A DNA stretch of 64,000 nt from contig NZ_JACHCC010000006.1 in assembly GCF_014207135.1 (NCBI RefSeq), positions 103,124-167,123 on the forward strand, in the 5' to 3' direction. The notes beneath the pieces are model-generated. The model worked only from the letters and a program-made list of their open reading frames with translations, was not told the origin of the DNA and ran no database searches. Of this stretch, positions 43,987-53,156 are shown one piece after another; the stretch's first letter is position 1; every line of letters begins with the position of its first letter. The stretch comes from Pedobacter cryoconitis. Its GTDB lineage: Bacteria; Bacteroidota; Bacteroidia; Sphingobacteriales; Sphingobacteriaceae. The position numbers were made by a program, and so were the translations under genes.

Positions 43987-45249
43987 TCAGGTTTTCTGAT
44001 GTTTTTTCTTTGCTGCCGGAAACAGGACATTATTCAGGATTAAACGGTATCCCGGTGAATTGGGATGCAGATTTAAATCTGTCGGAGGATCACCTACCAG
44101 ATGCTGGTAGTCCTCCGGATCGTGACCACCATAGAAGGTAAACTGCCCTTTTCCTATATCTCCATGCAAATAACGTACCTCGCCTGCCCCTTTGTTTTCA
44201 CCCAGTACTGTAATACTCGACTTCAACAGGCTCTTTCTGAATGCGGTGGTCTGGCCCATGAAGCCTTTGATCACCCTGTCATGATCCTGGGTAAGGATGG
44301 TGGGTACAAGATCTGATTTGGCGGAGAATTCAAATAAGGTGAAATAATCATTTTCCTGGGTCAGATTCCGGGTTTGTGTGACATCAATGTCGGATAGTTT
44401 GTAATTAGCAGGATTCAGATCCAGTTTGAAATCTCTAAAGGCCAGGGTATTGTTGTAGTTCAGTTTAGACTGGGCATTCGGATCTTCGGCATCACCATCA
44501 AACATGCTGGCACAGATATCTACCCCTTCTGCCGAGAGTGCAATGTCAAAACTGTCAGTAGCCGAACACATTGCAAAGAGAAAACCTCCGCCAGCACAGA
44601 ATTCCTTCATCTTTTTGGCAACGGCCAGTTTCATCTGTGATACCTTGCTGAACCCGTTCCTTTTTGCTGTTGCTTCCTGGGTTCTGACATCGTCCCGATA
44701 CCAGGCAGTATTCTGGAAAGCGCTCCAGAAGCGGCCATACTGACCGGTGAAATCTTCGTGATGAAGATGCAGCCAGTCGTAACCACTTAATTTATCTTTT
44801 AGAACTTCGTCATCATAAATGATATCATAAGGGATTTCTGCATAGGTCAGGACCATGGTCACCGCATCATCCCAAGGTAATTTACTTTTAGGGGAATAGA
44901 CGGCGATTTTAGGGGCTTTCTCCAGTTTGACCATTTCCATATTGACCTCAGGGTCATTGATCTCATTGAGGATAGCAGTTACCTTTGCGTCAGGAATGAC
45001 CTGATAGGATACGCCTCTGATCTTACATTCGTCTTCTACAGGCTTACTGTAACTGATCAGGAAACTTCCGCCCCTATAGTTGAGCAGCCAGCTTACTTCT
45101 GCTTTTTGTGTGATACTCCAGTAGGCAATGCCGTAGGCTTTAAGGTGGTTTTTCTGATCTTCATCCATATTGATGAGAATCGATGAAGCCTTCACCACAA
45201 GGGTCAGTACGAGGAACAGGAGTAACAGAAAGCCCTTTTTCAGAATCAT
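43987..45249 (-). CDS. Secreted GATase1-like protein (often labelled asparagine synthetase B)
   Basis: A 420-residue protein with a signal peptide or anchor (ILKKGFLLLLFLVLTLVVKA). The body (about 110-310) looks like a Rossmann-type class I glutamine amidotransferase fold: IAVYSPKSKLPWDDAV, YDIIYDDEV, DYDWLHLHHEDFTGQYG-like text and FCAGGGFLFAMCSATDS. Bacteroidetes homologues are often named asparagine synthetase B, but there is no N-terminal Cys nucleophile, no PPi-loop and the protein is exported, so that name is not supported. It ends with a beta region mentioning HGDIGKGQFTFYGGHDPEDY. The function is unknown. The frame starts at TTG 45255; ATG 45249 is used. Confidence 0.7.
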   Translation of the reverse strand: MILKKGFLLLLFLVLTLVVKASSILINMDEDQKNHLKAYGIAYWSITQKAEVSWLLNYRGGSFLISYSKPVEDECKIRGVSYQVIPDAKVTAILNEINDPEVNMEMVKLEKAPKIAVYSPKSKLPWDDAVTMVLTYAEIPYDIIYDDEVLKDKLSGYDWLHLHHEDFTGQYGRFWSAFQNTAWYRDDVRTQEATAKRNGFSKVSQMKLAVAKKMKEFCAGGGFLFAMCSATDSFDIALSAEGVDICASMFDGDAEDPNAQSKLNYNNTLAFRDFKLDLNPANYKLSDIDVTQTRNLTQENDYFTLFEFSAKSDLVPTILTQDHDRVIKGFMGQTTAFRKSLLKSSITVLGENKGAGEVRYLHGDIGKGQFTFYGGHDPEDYQHLVGDPPTDLNLHPNSPGYRLILNNVLFPAAKKKHQKT

Positions 45250-45406
45250 AAGCAAAGAAATCTTTACGAATTTAGTTAGTTTATCAACAGGAATTACAAT
45301 ATTGTGGATTGATTTTTTTCTTTAATTAAACGTGAAAATCAATCATTATATATACATTTATAGGTCAGATGGAGTTTGAAATCTTTATCTAGTCATTTCA
45401 ATTTAC

Positions 45407-45414
45407 TAAATTTG
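45407..45414 (+). promoter_or_regulatory. Candidate -7 box for the cyclophilin gene
   Basis: TAAATTTG fits TAnnTTTG, leaving a leader of about 12-13 nt to ATG 45433. No -33 TTG at the right distance. Confidence 0.4.
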
Positions 45415-45432
45415 GCGATTACAAAAAAGAAT

Positions 45433-45894
45433 ATGAGCAAAGCAATAATAAAAACAGAAAAAGGCGACATGACTGTCGAGTTTTATGACAAGGATGCCCC
45501 TAACACAGTTGCTAACTTCAAGAAATTAGCAAACGAAGGGTTTTATAATGGAGTTACTTTCCACCGTGTAATTCCAAATTTCGTAGTGCAGGCAGGATGT
45601 CCGAATTCAAAAGATGCAGCTACAGCTCATCTGGCTGGAACAGGCGGACCTGGTTACAAAATTGATTGTGAACTGGATGGCGAAAACCAACATCATGAGC
45701 GTGGTGTATTATCTATGGCACATGCTGGTAGAAATACAGGCGGATCACAGTTTTTCATCTGCCACAGCAGAGCAAATACTGCACATTTAGACAGAAATCA
45801 CACTTGCTTTGGTAAAGTGATTGAAAATGTTGACATTGTTGATGATCTCAAACAAGGAGACAAAATTTTGGGTATAGAAGTGATAGAAGATTAA
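45433..45894 (+). CDS. Peptidylprolyl isomerase, cyclophilin type
   Basis: A 153-residue enzyme that speeds cis-trans isomerisation at proline bonds. [18 protein letters not shown] contains the catalytic Arg and Phe; [20 protein letters not shown] and the [19 protein letters not shown] segments complete the family. No signal peptide, so it acts in the cytosol like PpiB. The frame is open from TTG 45376, but a -7 box at 45407 and the family alignment favour ATG 45433. DUF5606 follows after 3 bp. Confidence 0.95.
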   Translation: MSKAIIKTEKGDMTVEFYDKDAPNTVANFKKLANEGFYNGVTFHRVIPNFVVQAGCPNSKDAATAHLAGTGGPGYKIDCELDGENQHHERGVLSMAHAGRNTGGSQFFICHSRANTAHLDRNHTCFGKVIENVDIVDDLKQGDKILGIEVIED

Positions 45895-45897
45895 TAT

Positions 45898-46428
45898 ATG
45901 AATTTAAGAGGAATTGTAGCCGTATCCGGCAGACCAGGTTTATTTAAACTTGTTGGACAAAATAAAGCGGGTTATGTACTGGAAGGGCTGGATGCTCAAA
46001 AGGTTAAAATTGTAGCTAGTATTTCTTCTACTAAACTAGCTTCACTGGAAGATATTACAATCTACGGTGAGGATGAAGATTTAAAACTGATTGATGTTCT
46101 GGCAAATATTGCTGCTGTAAAAGGAGATGTTCCTGATGCTAAGGCAGATGCTAAAGTTTTAAGAGCATTATTCGTGGATGTTGCTCCTACACATGATCAG
46201 GAAAAGGTTTATGCTTCAGATATGAAGAAAATCGTTACCTGGTTTCATTTGTTAAAGGAACTTCCTTTATTTACTGAAGCTGCACCAGGAGCACCTGAAT
46301 CATTGGAAGCTGCTAAAGCTGAAGAGAAGAAAGTTAAGGCTACGCCTAAACCTTCTAATGCTAAAGCACCGAGCAAAACAGCTCAGCCGGCTAAAAAAGC
46401 AAATATGACAAGCAAAAAAGGAGTTTAA
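45898..46428 (+). CDS. DUF5606 protein
   Basis: A 176-residue cytosolic protein. The N-terminal part MNLRGIVAVSGRPGLFKLVG, with GYVLEGLDAQKVKIVASIS and DITIYGEDEDLKLIDVL, is the DUF5606 domain (about 1-135), common in Bacteroidetes and of unknown function. The last 40 residues are a Lys/Ala/Pro-rich low-complexity tail (KVKATPKPSNAKAPSKTAQP). It lies 3 bp after the cyclophilin gene and is likely cotranslated with it. A strong terminator follows. Confidence 0.8.
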   Translation: MNLRGIVAVSGRPGLFKLVGQNKAGYVLEGLDAQKVKIVASISSTKLASLEDITIYGEDEDLKLIDVLANIAAVKGDVPDAKADAKVLRALFVDVAPTHDQEKVYASDMKKIVTWFHLLKELPLFTEAAPGAPESLEAAKAEEKKVKATPKPSNAKAPSKTAQPAKKANMTSKKGV

Positions 46429-46444
46429 TTACCCTTTTCAGCTC

Positions 46445-46482
46445 CATAAAAAAACCGGATTGTTTAATCCGGTTTTTTTATG
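46445..46482. terminator. Bidirectional terminator after the DUF5606 gene
   Basis: 46445-46461 and 46466-46482 are perfect reverse complements around GTTT with A7/T7 runs. It also lies 15 bp beyond the stop of the minus-strand small membrane protein, so it probably ends both. Confidence 0.9.
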
Positions 46483-46496
46483 TCTTTTCTACCCCT

Positions 46497-46622
46497 TTAC
46501 AGATAATATACTATCAGCAGAAATGCCAGTATAGAAATAATAATAGCGATCGTAAAACCCCAGCGGTTACCTTTGGGGTGGCTTCTGAATCTGTATTTTC
46601 GTTTAAAATCTCCTGGTTGCAT
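46497..46622 (-). CDS. 41-residue single-pass membrane protein of unknown function
   Basis: Read directly from the minus strand: the protein starts MQPGDFKRKYRFRSHPKGNR, then WGFTIAIIIS and ILAFLLIVYYL before TAA. A basic N-terminal stretch of about 20 residues (net positive) is followed by one hydrophobic helix of about 19 residues, which predicts an N-in inner-membrane topology. An AAAAGGAAAA ribosome binding site ends two bases before the ATG. It lies between the DUF5606 terminator and rlmH (75 bp gap), on the same strand as rlmH, downstream of it. I do not recognise the family. It is too short for usual ORF cut-offs. Confidence 0.7.
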   Translation of the reverse strand: MQPGDFKRKYRFRSHPKGNRWGFTIAIIISILAFLLIVYYL

Positions 46623-46697
46623 ATTTTCCTTTTTTCTATATAATCATGATGCATAAAATGAAAAATTCCATAAAATCTTCCGGACTAAGAAGTGCTT

Positions 46698-47171
46698 TTA
46701 TTCATGGTGGTAGGGCTCACCTTTTAAAATGCTAAAGGCCCTGTATAATTGTTCCACAAAAAACAGACGGACCATCTGATGTGAGAATGTCATATCTGAT
46801 AAAGATATACTTCCATTCGCTCTTTTGTAAACACTTTCATCAAAACCGTAAGGCCCGCCGATTACAAATATCATATGCTGAACACTTCCAATCATCTGTT
46901 TGTTCAGATAATTTGCAAATTGCACTGAAGTGTATTTCTTCCCTTTCTCATCCATCAGGATAACGGTATCGAGGTTACTGATTTGTTTTAGGATCAGCTC
47001 AGCCTCTTTGGTCTTTTGTTGTGCTTCAGTTAAATTTTTAGTGTTCTTCACATCTGGGATAACTACAAGATTGAATCCGATATAGTGTTTTAACCGGTTA
47101 AGGTACTTTTCAATGCCCTCGATCAGATATTTATCTTCCGTTTTTCCAACGACGAGTAAAGTGATTTTCAT
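46698..47171 (-). CDS. rlmH: 23S rRNA (pseudouridine1915-N3)-methyltransferase RlmH
   Basis: A 157-residue SPOUT-class methyltransferase acting on helix 69 of 23S rRNA in assembled 70S ribosomes. The knot and SAM site are MIFVIGGPYGFDES followed by SLSDMTFSHQMVRLFFVEQL; the C-terminal YRAFSILKGEPYHHE is nearly invariant in the family. Length is standard. The 41-residue membrane-protein gene lies downstream on the same strand. The divergent neighbour is the MutS-like membrane protein. Confidence 0.97.
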   Translation of the reverse strand: MKITLLVVGKTEDKYLIEGIEKYLNRLKHYIGFNLVVIPDVKNTKNLTEAQQKTKEAELILKQISNLDTVILMDEKGKKYTSVQFANYLNKQMIGSVQHMIFVIGGPYGFDESVYKRANGSISLSDMTFSHQMVRLFFVEQLYRAFSILKGEPYHHE

Positions 47172-47222
47172 CAGTATATATTGTTCTTTAATGGTTATGA
47201 AGTTTGCATGTGCTTATTTATT

Positions 47223-47230
47223 TAATTTTG
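47223..47230 (+). promoter_or_regulatory. Possible -7 box for the MutS-like gene
   Basis: TAATTTTG is preceded by TTTG at 47203-47206, with a 16-nt spacer, shorter than usual. The leader would be about 58 nt. Confidence 0.35.
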
Positions 47231-47294
47231 AGTGTAAGCTCATGCGGGTTTCATTCAGTATTGTCTATATTTAGAATTTTAGAAGTTCAAAGAT

Positions 47295-49139
47295 ATGGTA
47301 AAATCTAAAGATAGTATTTTAAAGGGCTATCAAAATAACGTTACGGTTCAGGAAGCACAGTTAAAGGAAATTAATAAATCACTTAATAACATCTCTTTAG
47401 CCAGGTTAGGTTTGTTTCTGGCTGAAATATTTTTAGTAAGTATTACCATCTATTTTGGCTATTACTGGCCAGTAGGTGTACTGATGTGTGTACCAATTTT
47501 GGCTTTTATGGTATTGGTTAAGCGTCAGACAGCAAAAGAGCAGGAGTTGAATTACGCTGAAAAATTACTTTTTGTTTATCAGAATGAGGTTAATGTTATT
47601 CTTAATGGTAAGAATAAATATAAGGACGGAAAGGAATTTGAAGATGAATATCATCCCTATTCGTCGGATCTGGATCTGTACGGTCACGCTTCTTTATTTG
47701 CATTTGTCAATCGTTCAAATACAGTTAACGGAATGAAACTGCTTGCCGGTAGTTTCATTAAACCAGCAGATCTGAAGACTATTCTGGATCGCCAGGCAGC
47801 AATTACTGAATTGACCACGCATATTGATCAGACATTTCATTTCAGGGCAGGGCTTCAGAATCATAAACCTGAACAGCTGGAAATTATAGCCTATAAATTT
47901 GAGCACCAGCTGCCGGAACAGTTAAAATTTACACAGGACAAATTATTAAGGCTATATACGGCAGTTGTTCCTTTTCTGACTTTCGGATTAATCCTGCTGG
48001 GTACATTATATGGGGGCCTGTTCTGGAAAGGACTGGGGCTGCTGGCTTTTGTGAATGTGGTTTTGAATTATGTTTATAGTAAAAGAATTAATGTTTTACA
48101 TGCTGGATTTAGCGGGAGCGCCAGTTTGCTGAATGCAATTTCAGGGACAGTAAAATGGACCGAAGAGAGGAAATGGGAGAGTGCTTATATCAGGGGATTT
48201 TTAACCAGGCAGGACCTGGAAATACCTTTAAGTAAGCGAATCAAAATCTTGTCCGGTATTATCAATTCATTTGATATCAGACTGAACATGTTATTAGGTA
48301 CAATCTTTAATATATTCCTGTTGTGGGACTTCAGGTGTGCCATCCGTTTGGATAAATGGCATGCCGGATCTTCTGATCAGCTGGTCCGTGGTTTATATAC
48401 GATCAGCCAGTTTGAAGAACTCATTTCACTGGCTACTTTTAACTATAATGAACCTGATCTGACTTTTCCGGTGATCTCTGAAACCTTCCATCTCGAAACC
48501 AGAGAACTGGGACACCCCCTTATTAAGGATGATAAACGCGTCGTTAACGATTATAGTTTTGAGGATCTGCCTACAGTAGACGTGGTCACTGGGTCCAATA
48601 TGGCAGGGAAAAGTACATTTTTGCGGACTGTTGGAATAAATATGGTACTGGCTTACTCAGGAGCTCCGGTATGCGCTGCCTATATGAAGGTCTCCATTTT
48701 TGAAATCCTGACTTATATGAGGATCAAAGACTCGCTGAATGACCAGACTTCAACCTTTAAGGCAGAACTTAACCGGTTAAAAATGATCCTCGAAGGCGTG
48801 CGTACACTGGCTCATCCACTGGTCCTGATTGACGAAATGTTGAGAGGAACTAACAGCAAGGATAAATATCTGGGCTCGAAAGTTTTTATTCAGCAGATGA
48901 TCAGCAAGAAGTCTCCGGCTTTGTTTGCCACACATGACCTGCAATTATCCGAGATGATCCATCAATATCCTGATACACTGAGAAATTATCATTTTGATAT
49001 CCAGCTGGCAGAGGGGGAGATGAATTTTGACTATAAGCTGAAAGAGGGGGCCTGCAAAACATTTAATGCAGCTTTGTTACTGAAAGAGATCGGACTAAGT
49101 TTTGATCCTGATGAACTCAATCAGGTAAATTTACTGTAA
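47295..49139 (+). CDS. Membrane-anchored MutS-like ATPase
   Basis: A 614-residue protein that combines membrane helices with a MutS-type ABC ATPase. The N-terminal third has a hydrophobic pair (about 35-75, IFLVSITIYFGYYWPVGVLM) and there is another around 215-255 (FLTFGLILLGTLYGGLF). The C-terminal domain has the Walker A VVTGSNMAGKSTFLRTVGIN (about 430-449), the SVFEILTYMRIKDS-like segment and the Walker B VLIDEMLRGTNSKDKYLG (about 511-528), plus the switch His in FATHDLQLS. The MutS mismatch-binding domain and the clamp are absent. Related proteins are known in Bacteroidetes but their role is unclear; mismatch repair is not implied. Confidence 0.8.
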   Translation: MVKSKDSILKGYQNNVTVQEAQLKEINKSLNNISLARLGLFLAEIFLVSITIYFGYYWPVGVLMCVPILAFMVLVKRQTAKEQELNYAEKLLFVYQNEVNVILNGKNKYKDGKEFEDEYHPYSSDLDLYGHASLFAFVNRSNTVNGMKLLAGSFIKPADLKTILDRQAAITELTTHIDQTFHFRAGLQNHKPEQLEIIAYKFEHQLPEQLKFTQDKLLRLYTAVVPFLTFGLILLGTLYGGLFWKGLGLLAFVNVVLNYVYSKRINVLHAGFSGSASLLNAISGTVKWTEERKWESAYIRGFLTRQDLEIPLSKRIKILSGIINSFDIRLNMLLGTIFNIFLLWDFRCAIRLDKWHAGSSDQLVRGLYTISQFEELISLATFNYNEPDLTFPVISETFHLETRELGHPLIKDDKRVVNDYSFEDLPTVDVVTGSNMAGKSTFLRTVGINMVLAYSGAPVCAAYMKVSIFEILTYMRIKDSLNDQTSTFKAELNRLKMILEGVRTLAHPLVLIDEMLRGTNSKDKYLGSKVFIQQMISKKSPALFATHDLQLSEMIHQYPDTLRNYHFDIQLAEGEMNFDYKLKEGACKTFNAALLLKEIGLSFDPDELNQVNLL

Positions 49140-49193
49140 AGATAACATGATGTTAATATCAAATTCTCATATTGCCTGTTATACAATTCATAT

Positions 49194-50531
49194 ATGATTA
49201 AAGCATCCGATTTTGGTGATGATTTTTCGTGGGGCGTGGCTACAGCCGCTTTGCAGATTGAAGGTGCAGCAGATATGTATGGGAAGGGGCCGTCTATATG
49301 GGATACTTTCGCTAAAAGATCCGGTAAGATCAAGAAGGGGCATCATCCGGCAATGGCCTGTGATTTTTATCATCGTTATAACGAAGATATTGCTTTGGTT
49401 AAACTGCTGGGGTTCTCCGTTTTTAGATTTTCCATTTCCTGGCCCCGGATTCTTCCTTATGGCAATGGTCCGATTAATGAAGAAGGGATCAGGTTTTATC
49501 ACAATGTGATCGATGAATGCCTGGAGCAGGGGATTACACCCTATATCACACTTTACCATTGGGATCTGCCTGAAGCACTGGAAGCAGAAGGAGGATGGAC
49601 TGCATTTAGCGTTAATATGGCTTTTAATGCATTCGTTACTATCTGTGCGCAAACTTATGGAGATAAGGTGAAAAACTGGATTGTGCTGAATGAACCGTTT
49701 GGATTTACTTCTCTGGGTTATATGCTGGGTGTACATGCACCAGGTAAAACAGGTTTAACGAATTTTTTCTCTGCAGTTCATCATACAGCGATTGCACAGG
49801 CTGACGGGGGGCGTATTTTGCGTGCAGAGATCTCCGGTGCCAATATCGGAACTACCTATTCCTGTTCAGAGATTCTTCCTTATACGCAGAGTGATGCCGA
49901 TATACTGGCTGCTTCACGTGTAGATTGTCTGATGAATCGTTTGTTCATAGAGCCAGCTTTAGGAATGGGGTACCCAGGACAGGACTGGGAGGTGATGGAA
50001 AAGTTTGCCATCTCACATTCTACCTGGCGGCATACAGAGCGGTTAACTTTTGATTTTGATTTCATTGGTCTGCAGAACTATTTTCCGCTGACAATTAAAT
50101 ATAATGCCTTTATACCTGTAGTCCAGGCCTGGGAGGTGAAGGCTAAAAACCGGAAAAAACCACATACAGCAATGGGCTGGGAGATTAACGGGGATAGCTT
50201 CTATAATATTATTAAACAGTTCGCTTCTTATCCGGGAATCAAAAATCTGATGATTACAGAGAATGGAGCTGCTTTCCATGATAAGCTTATCGGCGGCGCT
50301 GTGGATGATACAGACCGTATAGAATACTTCAGGCTGTATCTGCTGGCTGTATTAAGGGCTAAAAAAGAAGGGATCAATATAACAGGTTATATGGCCTGGA
50401 CACTGCTCGATAATTTTGAATGGGCCGAAGGTTTTAATGCCCGGTTCGGGTTAATACATAATGATTTTAAAACACAGCAGAGAACTATCAAATCATCAGG
50501 ATACTGGTGGCAGGAATTTCTAAAGGCATAA
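49194..50531 (+). CDS. GH1 family beta-glucosidase
   Basis: A 445-residue glycoside hydrolase without a signal peptide, so cytosolic. The start FSWGVATAALQIEGA, ITLYHWDLPEALEAEGGW, the acid/base Glu167 in VLNEPFGF and the nucleophile Glu356 in MITENGAA are classical GH1 features, and the C-terminal WTLLDNFEWAEGFNARFGLI with the sugar-binding Trp/Glu pair is present. Expected substrates are short beta-linked glucosides or galactosides. It follows the MutS-like gene by 54 bp, which may be chance cotranscription. Its stop codon lies inside the terminator stem. Confidence 0.95.
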   Translation: MIKASDFGDDFSWGVATAALQIEGAADMYGKGPSIWDTFAKRSGKIKKGHHPAMACDFYHRYNEDIALVKLLGFSVFRFSISWPRILPYGNGPINEEGIRFYHNVIDECLEQGITPYITLYHWDLPEALEAEGGWTAFSVNMAFNAFVTICAQTYGDKVKNWIVLNEPFGFTSLGYMLGVHAPGKTGLTNFFSAVHHTAIAQADGGRILRAEISGANIGTTYSCSEILPYTQSDADILAASRVDCLMNRLFIEPALGMGYPGQDWEVMEKFAISHSTWRHTERLTFDFDFIGLQNYFPLTIKYNAFIPVVQAWEVKAKNRKKPHTAMGWEINGDSFYNIIKQFASYPGIKNLMITENGAAFHDKLIGGAVDDTDRIEYFRLYLLAVLRAKKEGINITGYMAWTLLDNFEWAEGFNARFGLIHNDFKTQQRTIKSSGYWWQEFLKA

Positions 50532-50566
50532 AAAAACTCCCGCCTTCCAGCGGGAGTTTTTTTATG
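50527..50566. terminator. Bidirectional terminator between GH1 and aconitase genes
   Basis: 50527-50543 and 50550-50566 are perfect reverse complements around CTTCCA with A7/T7 runs. It includes the GH1 stop codon. Confidence 0.92.
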
Positions 50567-50577
50567 CTTAATTTATA

Positions 50578-52845
50578 TTATTGGGCAACTTGCTTACGAA
50601 TAATATTTAGTGCACCACCGGCTTTAAACCAGTCGATCTGCTGTGCATTATAACTGTGATTTACGGGGAATTCTTCTTTCGTACCATCAGCATGGTTTAA
50701 CACAATAGTTAAAGGTACATCAGGAGTGAAAGTTGTTAATCCAACGATGTCGATCACATCATCTTCCAGAATTTTATTGTAATCTTCTTTATTAGCGAAT
50801 GTTAAACCTAACATTCCCTGTTTTTTCAGATTGGTTTCGTGGATACGTGCAAATGATTTAACCAATACAGCACGGACACCAAGATGGCGTGGCTCCATTG
50901 CAGCATGCTCACGTGAAGAACCTTCACCGTAGTTCTCATCACCAACTACGATAGTTCCGATGTGATCTGCTTTGTAAGCACGTTGTGTTGCAGGTACAGG
51001 ACCATATTCACCAGTTAACAGGTTTTTAACGGTATCAGTTTTATCATTGAAATAATTCACCGCACCGATCAGCATGTTATTAGAGATATTGTCCAGGTGA
51101 CCACGGAATTTCAACCATGGACCAGCCATAGAAATATGGTCAGTAGTACATTTACCTTTTGCTTTGATCAATAATCTTAAGCCTTTAAGATCTGTCCCTT
51201 CCCATGGAGTAAACGGATCCAGTAACTGTAATCTGTGAGAAGTTGGTGAAACCAGGATCTGAACACCGCTTCCGTCAGCTGCCGGCTGCTGATAACCTGC
51301 GTCATCCACAGCGAAACCTCTTGGAGGCAATTCATATCCTGTAGGTTCATCCAGTTTTACCTGCTCACCATTTGCGTTTGTCAGTGTATCTGTCAGTGGA
51401 TTGAAACTTAAGTCACCAGCAATAGCCAAAGCTGTTACCAGCTCAGGAGAACCAACAAAAGCAAAGGTATTAGGGTTACCATCGGCACGTTTAGCAAAGT
51501 TACGGTTGAAAGAGTGAACGATAGTGTTTTTCTCTTGTTTTTCCGAACCTACCCTGTCCCACATTCCGATACAAGGACCGCAGGCATTAGTAAATACTTT
51601 TGCACCTATTTGTTTGAATACATCCATAAATCCGTCACGTTGAATAGTGAAACGGATCTGCTCAGATCCAGGATTGATACAGTACTCAGATTTTGCAGTT
51701 AAGCCTTTTTCTGCAACTTGTTTAGCTACACTTACTGCTCTTGAGATATCTTCATAAGAAGAGTTGGTACAAGAACCGATCAGGCCTACATCAATTTTCA
51801 TTGGCCATCCGTTAGCTAAAGCAACTTCTTTCATTTTAGAGATAGGAGTTGCTAAATCTGGTGTGAACGGACCGTTCAGGTAAGGCTCAAGAGTTGATAA
51901 ATCGATTTCGATTAACTGATCAAAATATTTAGCAGGATCTGCGTAAACATCAGCATCACCAGTTAAATGTTCTTTAATTGCGTTGGCTGCATCAGCAACT
52001 TCTGCTCTGCCGGTTGCACGCAGATAACGCTCCATGCTCTCATCATAACCAAAAGTTGAAGTCGTTGCACCAATTTCAGCACCCATATTACATATGGTTC
52101 CTTTACCGGTACAGCTCATATTTGTTGCGCCTTCGCCAAAATATTCAACGATAGCTCCGGTACCACCTTTTACAGTCAGGATACCAGCTACTTTTAAAAT
52201 CACGTCTTTAGGTGAAGCCCATCCGCTTAATTTGCCGGTTAATTTTACACCGATTAATTTAGGGAATTTAAGCTCCCATGGTAATCCTGCCATGACATCG
52301 CAGGCATCTGCACCACCAACACCGATAGCAACCATACCTAAACCACCAGCATTCACTGTATGAGAGTCAGTACCGATCATCATTCCGCCTGGAAATGCAT
52401 AGTTTTCTAAAACAACCTGGTGGATAATACCTGCACCTGGTTTCCAGAAGCCAATACCATATTTGTTTGATACTGAAGCCAGGAAATCAAATACTTCTTT
52501 ACTTTCTGTATTAGCAGCAGGAAGATCTTGTTCTGCACCTAGTTTTGCAGTGATCAGGTGATCACAGTGTACCGTTGATGGTACAGCAACTTTCGGTCTG
52601 CCAGCCTGCATAAACTGCAACAAGGCCATCTGGGCTGTTGCATCCTGCATTGCTACACGGTCAGGAGCAAAATCTACATAGTCCGTACCCCTTACAAAAG
52701 CGGTATTGGTATTTTCTTCCCAAAGGTGGGTATATAAGATTTTTTCTGAGAGTGTTAAAGGTCTGCCTACTAATTTACGGGCCGCCTCAACTCGGGGACC
52801 AAAGTTTGCATACACCTTTTTGATCATTTCTATATCAAAAGCCAT
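50578..52845 (-). CDS. Aconitate hydratase
   Basis: A 755-residue Fe-S enzyme of the citric acid cycle that converts citrate to isocitrate. [15 protein letters not shown] supplies the first cluster Cys and [13 protein letters not shown] the other two; [20 protein letters not shown] and the swivel domain complete the fold. The length and the [20 protein letters not shown] start resemble the mitochondrial-type enzyme common in Bacteroidetes. No other cycle genes are adjacent. It is transcribed away from the 311-bp gap that separates it from the polysaccharide deacetylase gene. Confidence 0.95.
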   Translation of the reverse strand: MAFDIEMIKKVYANFGPRVEAARKLVGRPLTLSEKILYTHLWEENTNTAFVRGTDYVDFAPDRVAMQDATAQMALLQFMQAGRPKVAVPSTVHCDHLITAKLGAEQDLPAANTESKEVFDFLASVSNKYGIGFWKPGAGIIHQVVLENYAFPGGMMIGTDSHTVNAGGLGMVAIGVGGADACDVMAGLPWELKFPKLIGVKLTGKLSGWASPKDVILKVAGILTVKGGTGAIVEYFGEGATNMSCTGKGTICNMGAEIGATTSTFGYDESMERYLRATGRAEVADAANAIKEHLTGDADVYADPAKYFDQLIEIDLSTLEPYLNGPFTPDLATPISKMKEVALANGWPMKIDVGLIGSCTNSSYEDISRAVSVAKQVAEKGLTAKSEYCINPGSEQIRFTIQRDGFMDVFKQIGAKVFTNACGPCIGMWDRVGSEKQEKNTIVHSFNRNFAKRADGNPNTFAFVGSPELVTALAIAGDLSFNPLTDTLTNANGEQVKLDEPTGYELPPRGFAVDDAGYQQPAADGSGVQILVSPTSHRLQLLDPFTPWEGTDLKGLRLLIKAKGKCTTDHISMAGPWLKFRGHLDNISNNMLIGAVNYFNDKTDTVKNLLTGEYGPVPATQRAYKADHIGTIVVGDENYGEGSSREHAAMEPRHLGVRAVLVKSFARIHETNLKKQGMLGLTFANKEDYNKILEDDVIDIVGLTTFTPDVPLTIVLNHADGTKEEFPVNHSYNAQQIDWFKAGGALNIIRKQVAQ

Positions 52846-53156
52846 TGATAATATGTGTTAAAAGGTAATATAATAAAAAATTATTTGTAGCGAATTTACA
52901 AAAAAAAAACAGGGTGAGAAGGCCATATATGAGTTCATTATATTATTTATACATGTTCTAAATAAAATGGTTTGCCGGACCCGGATAAGCCTCCTGGAAT
53001 TATCAATGTTGTCATGTTATCACGGAACTGTCCGTTACTGAACGGTATCGTCCATTTACGAACAACGTTTTTGCACGCTGGTCTTTAAACTGGCCATGAA
53101 GCGCTTTTATCCGTCTTTTTTGAGTTTGGCCTGAACTTCGTACAGGTCAGCATAAA
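52846..53156. other. 311-bp gap without a supported gene
   Basis: The gap separates two minus-strand genes. It holds a small palindrome CCGTT/AACGG (53032-53036 with 53041-53045) and a hairpin CCTGAAC/GTACAGG (about 53132-53148) just downstream of the deacetylase stop. No promoter consensus was clear. Short open stretches on the minus strand look vaguely coding but contain stops; no gene is called. Confidence 0.5.

Noticed and set aside
49188..49736. 182-residue minus-strand open frame inside the GH1 gene
   Set aside because: It lies wholly antisense to a gene with clear GH1 motifs and shows no family features, signal peptide or ribosome binding site.
53008..53156. Short minus-strand coding-like fragments downstream of the deacetylase gene
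   Set aside because: Frames are interrupted by stops within about 15-22 codons and no family could be recognised; kept only as an unexplained gap.
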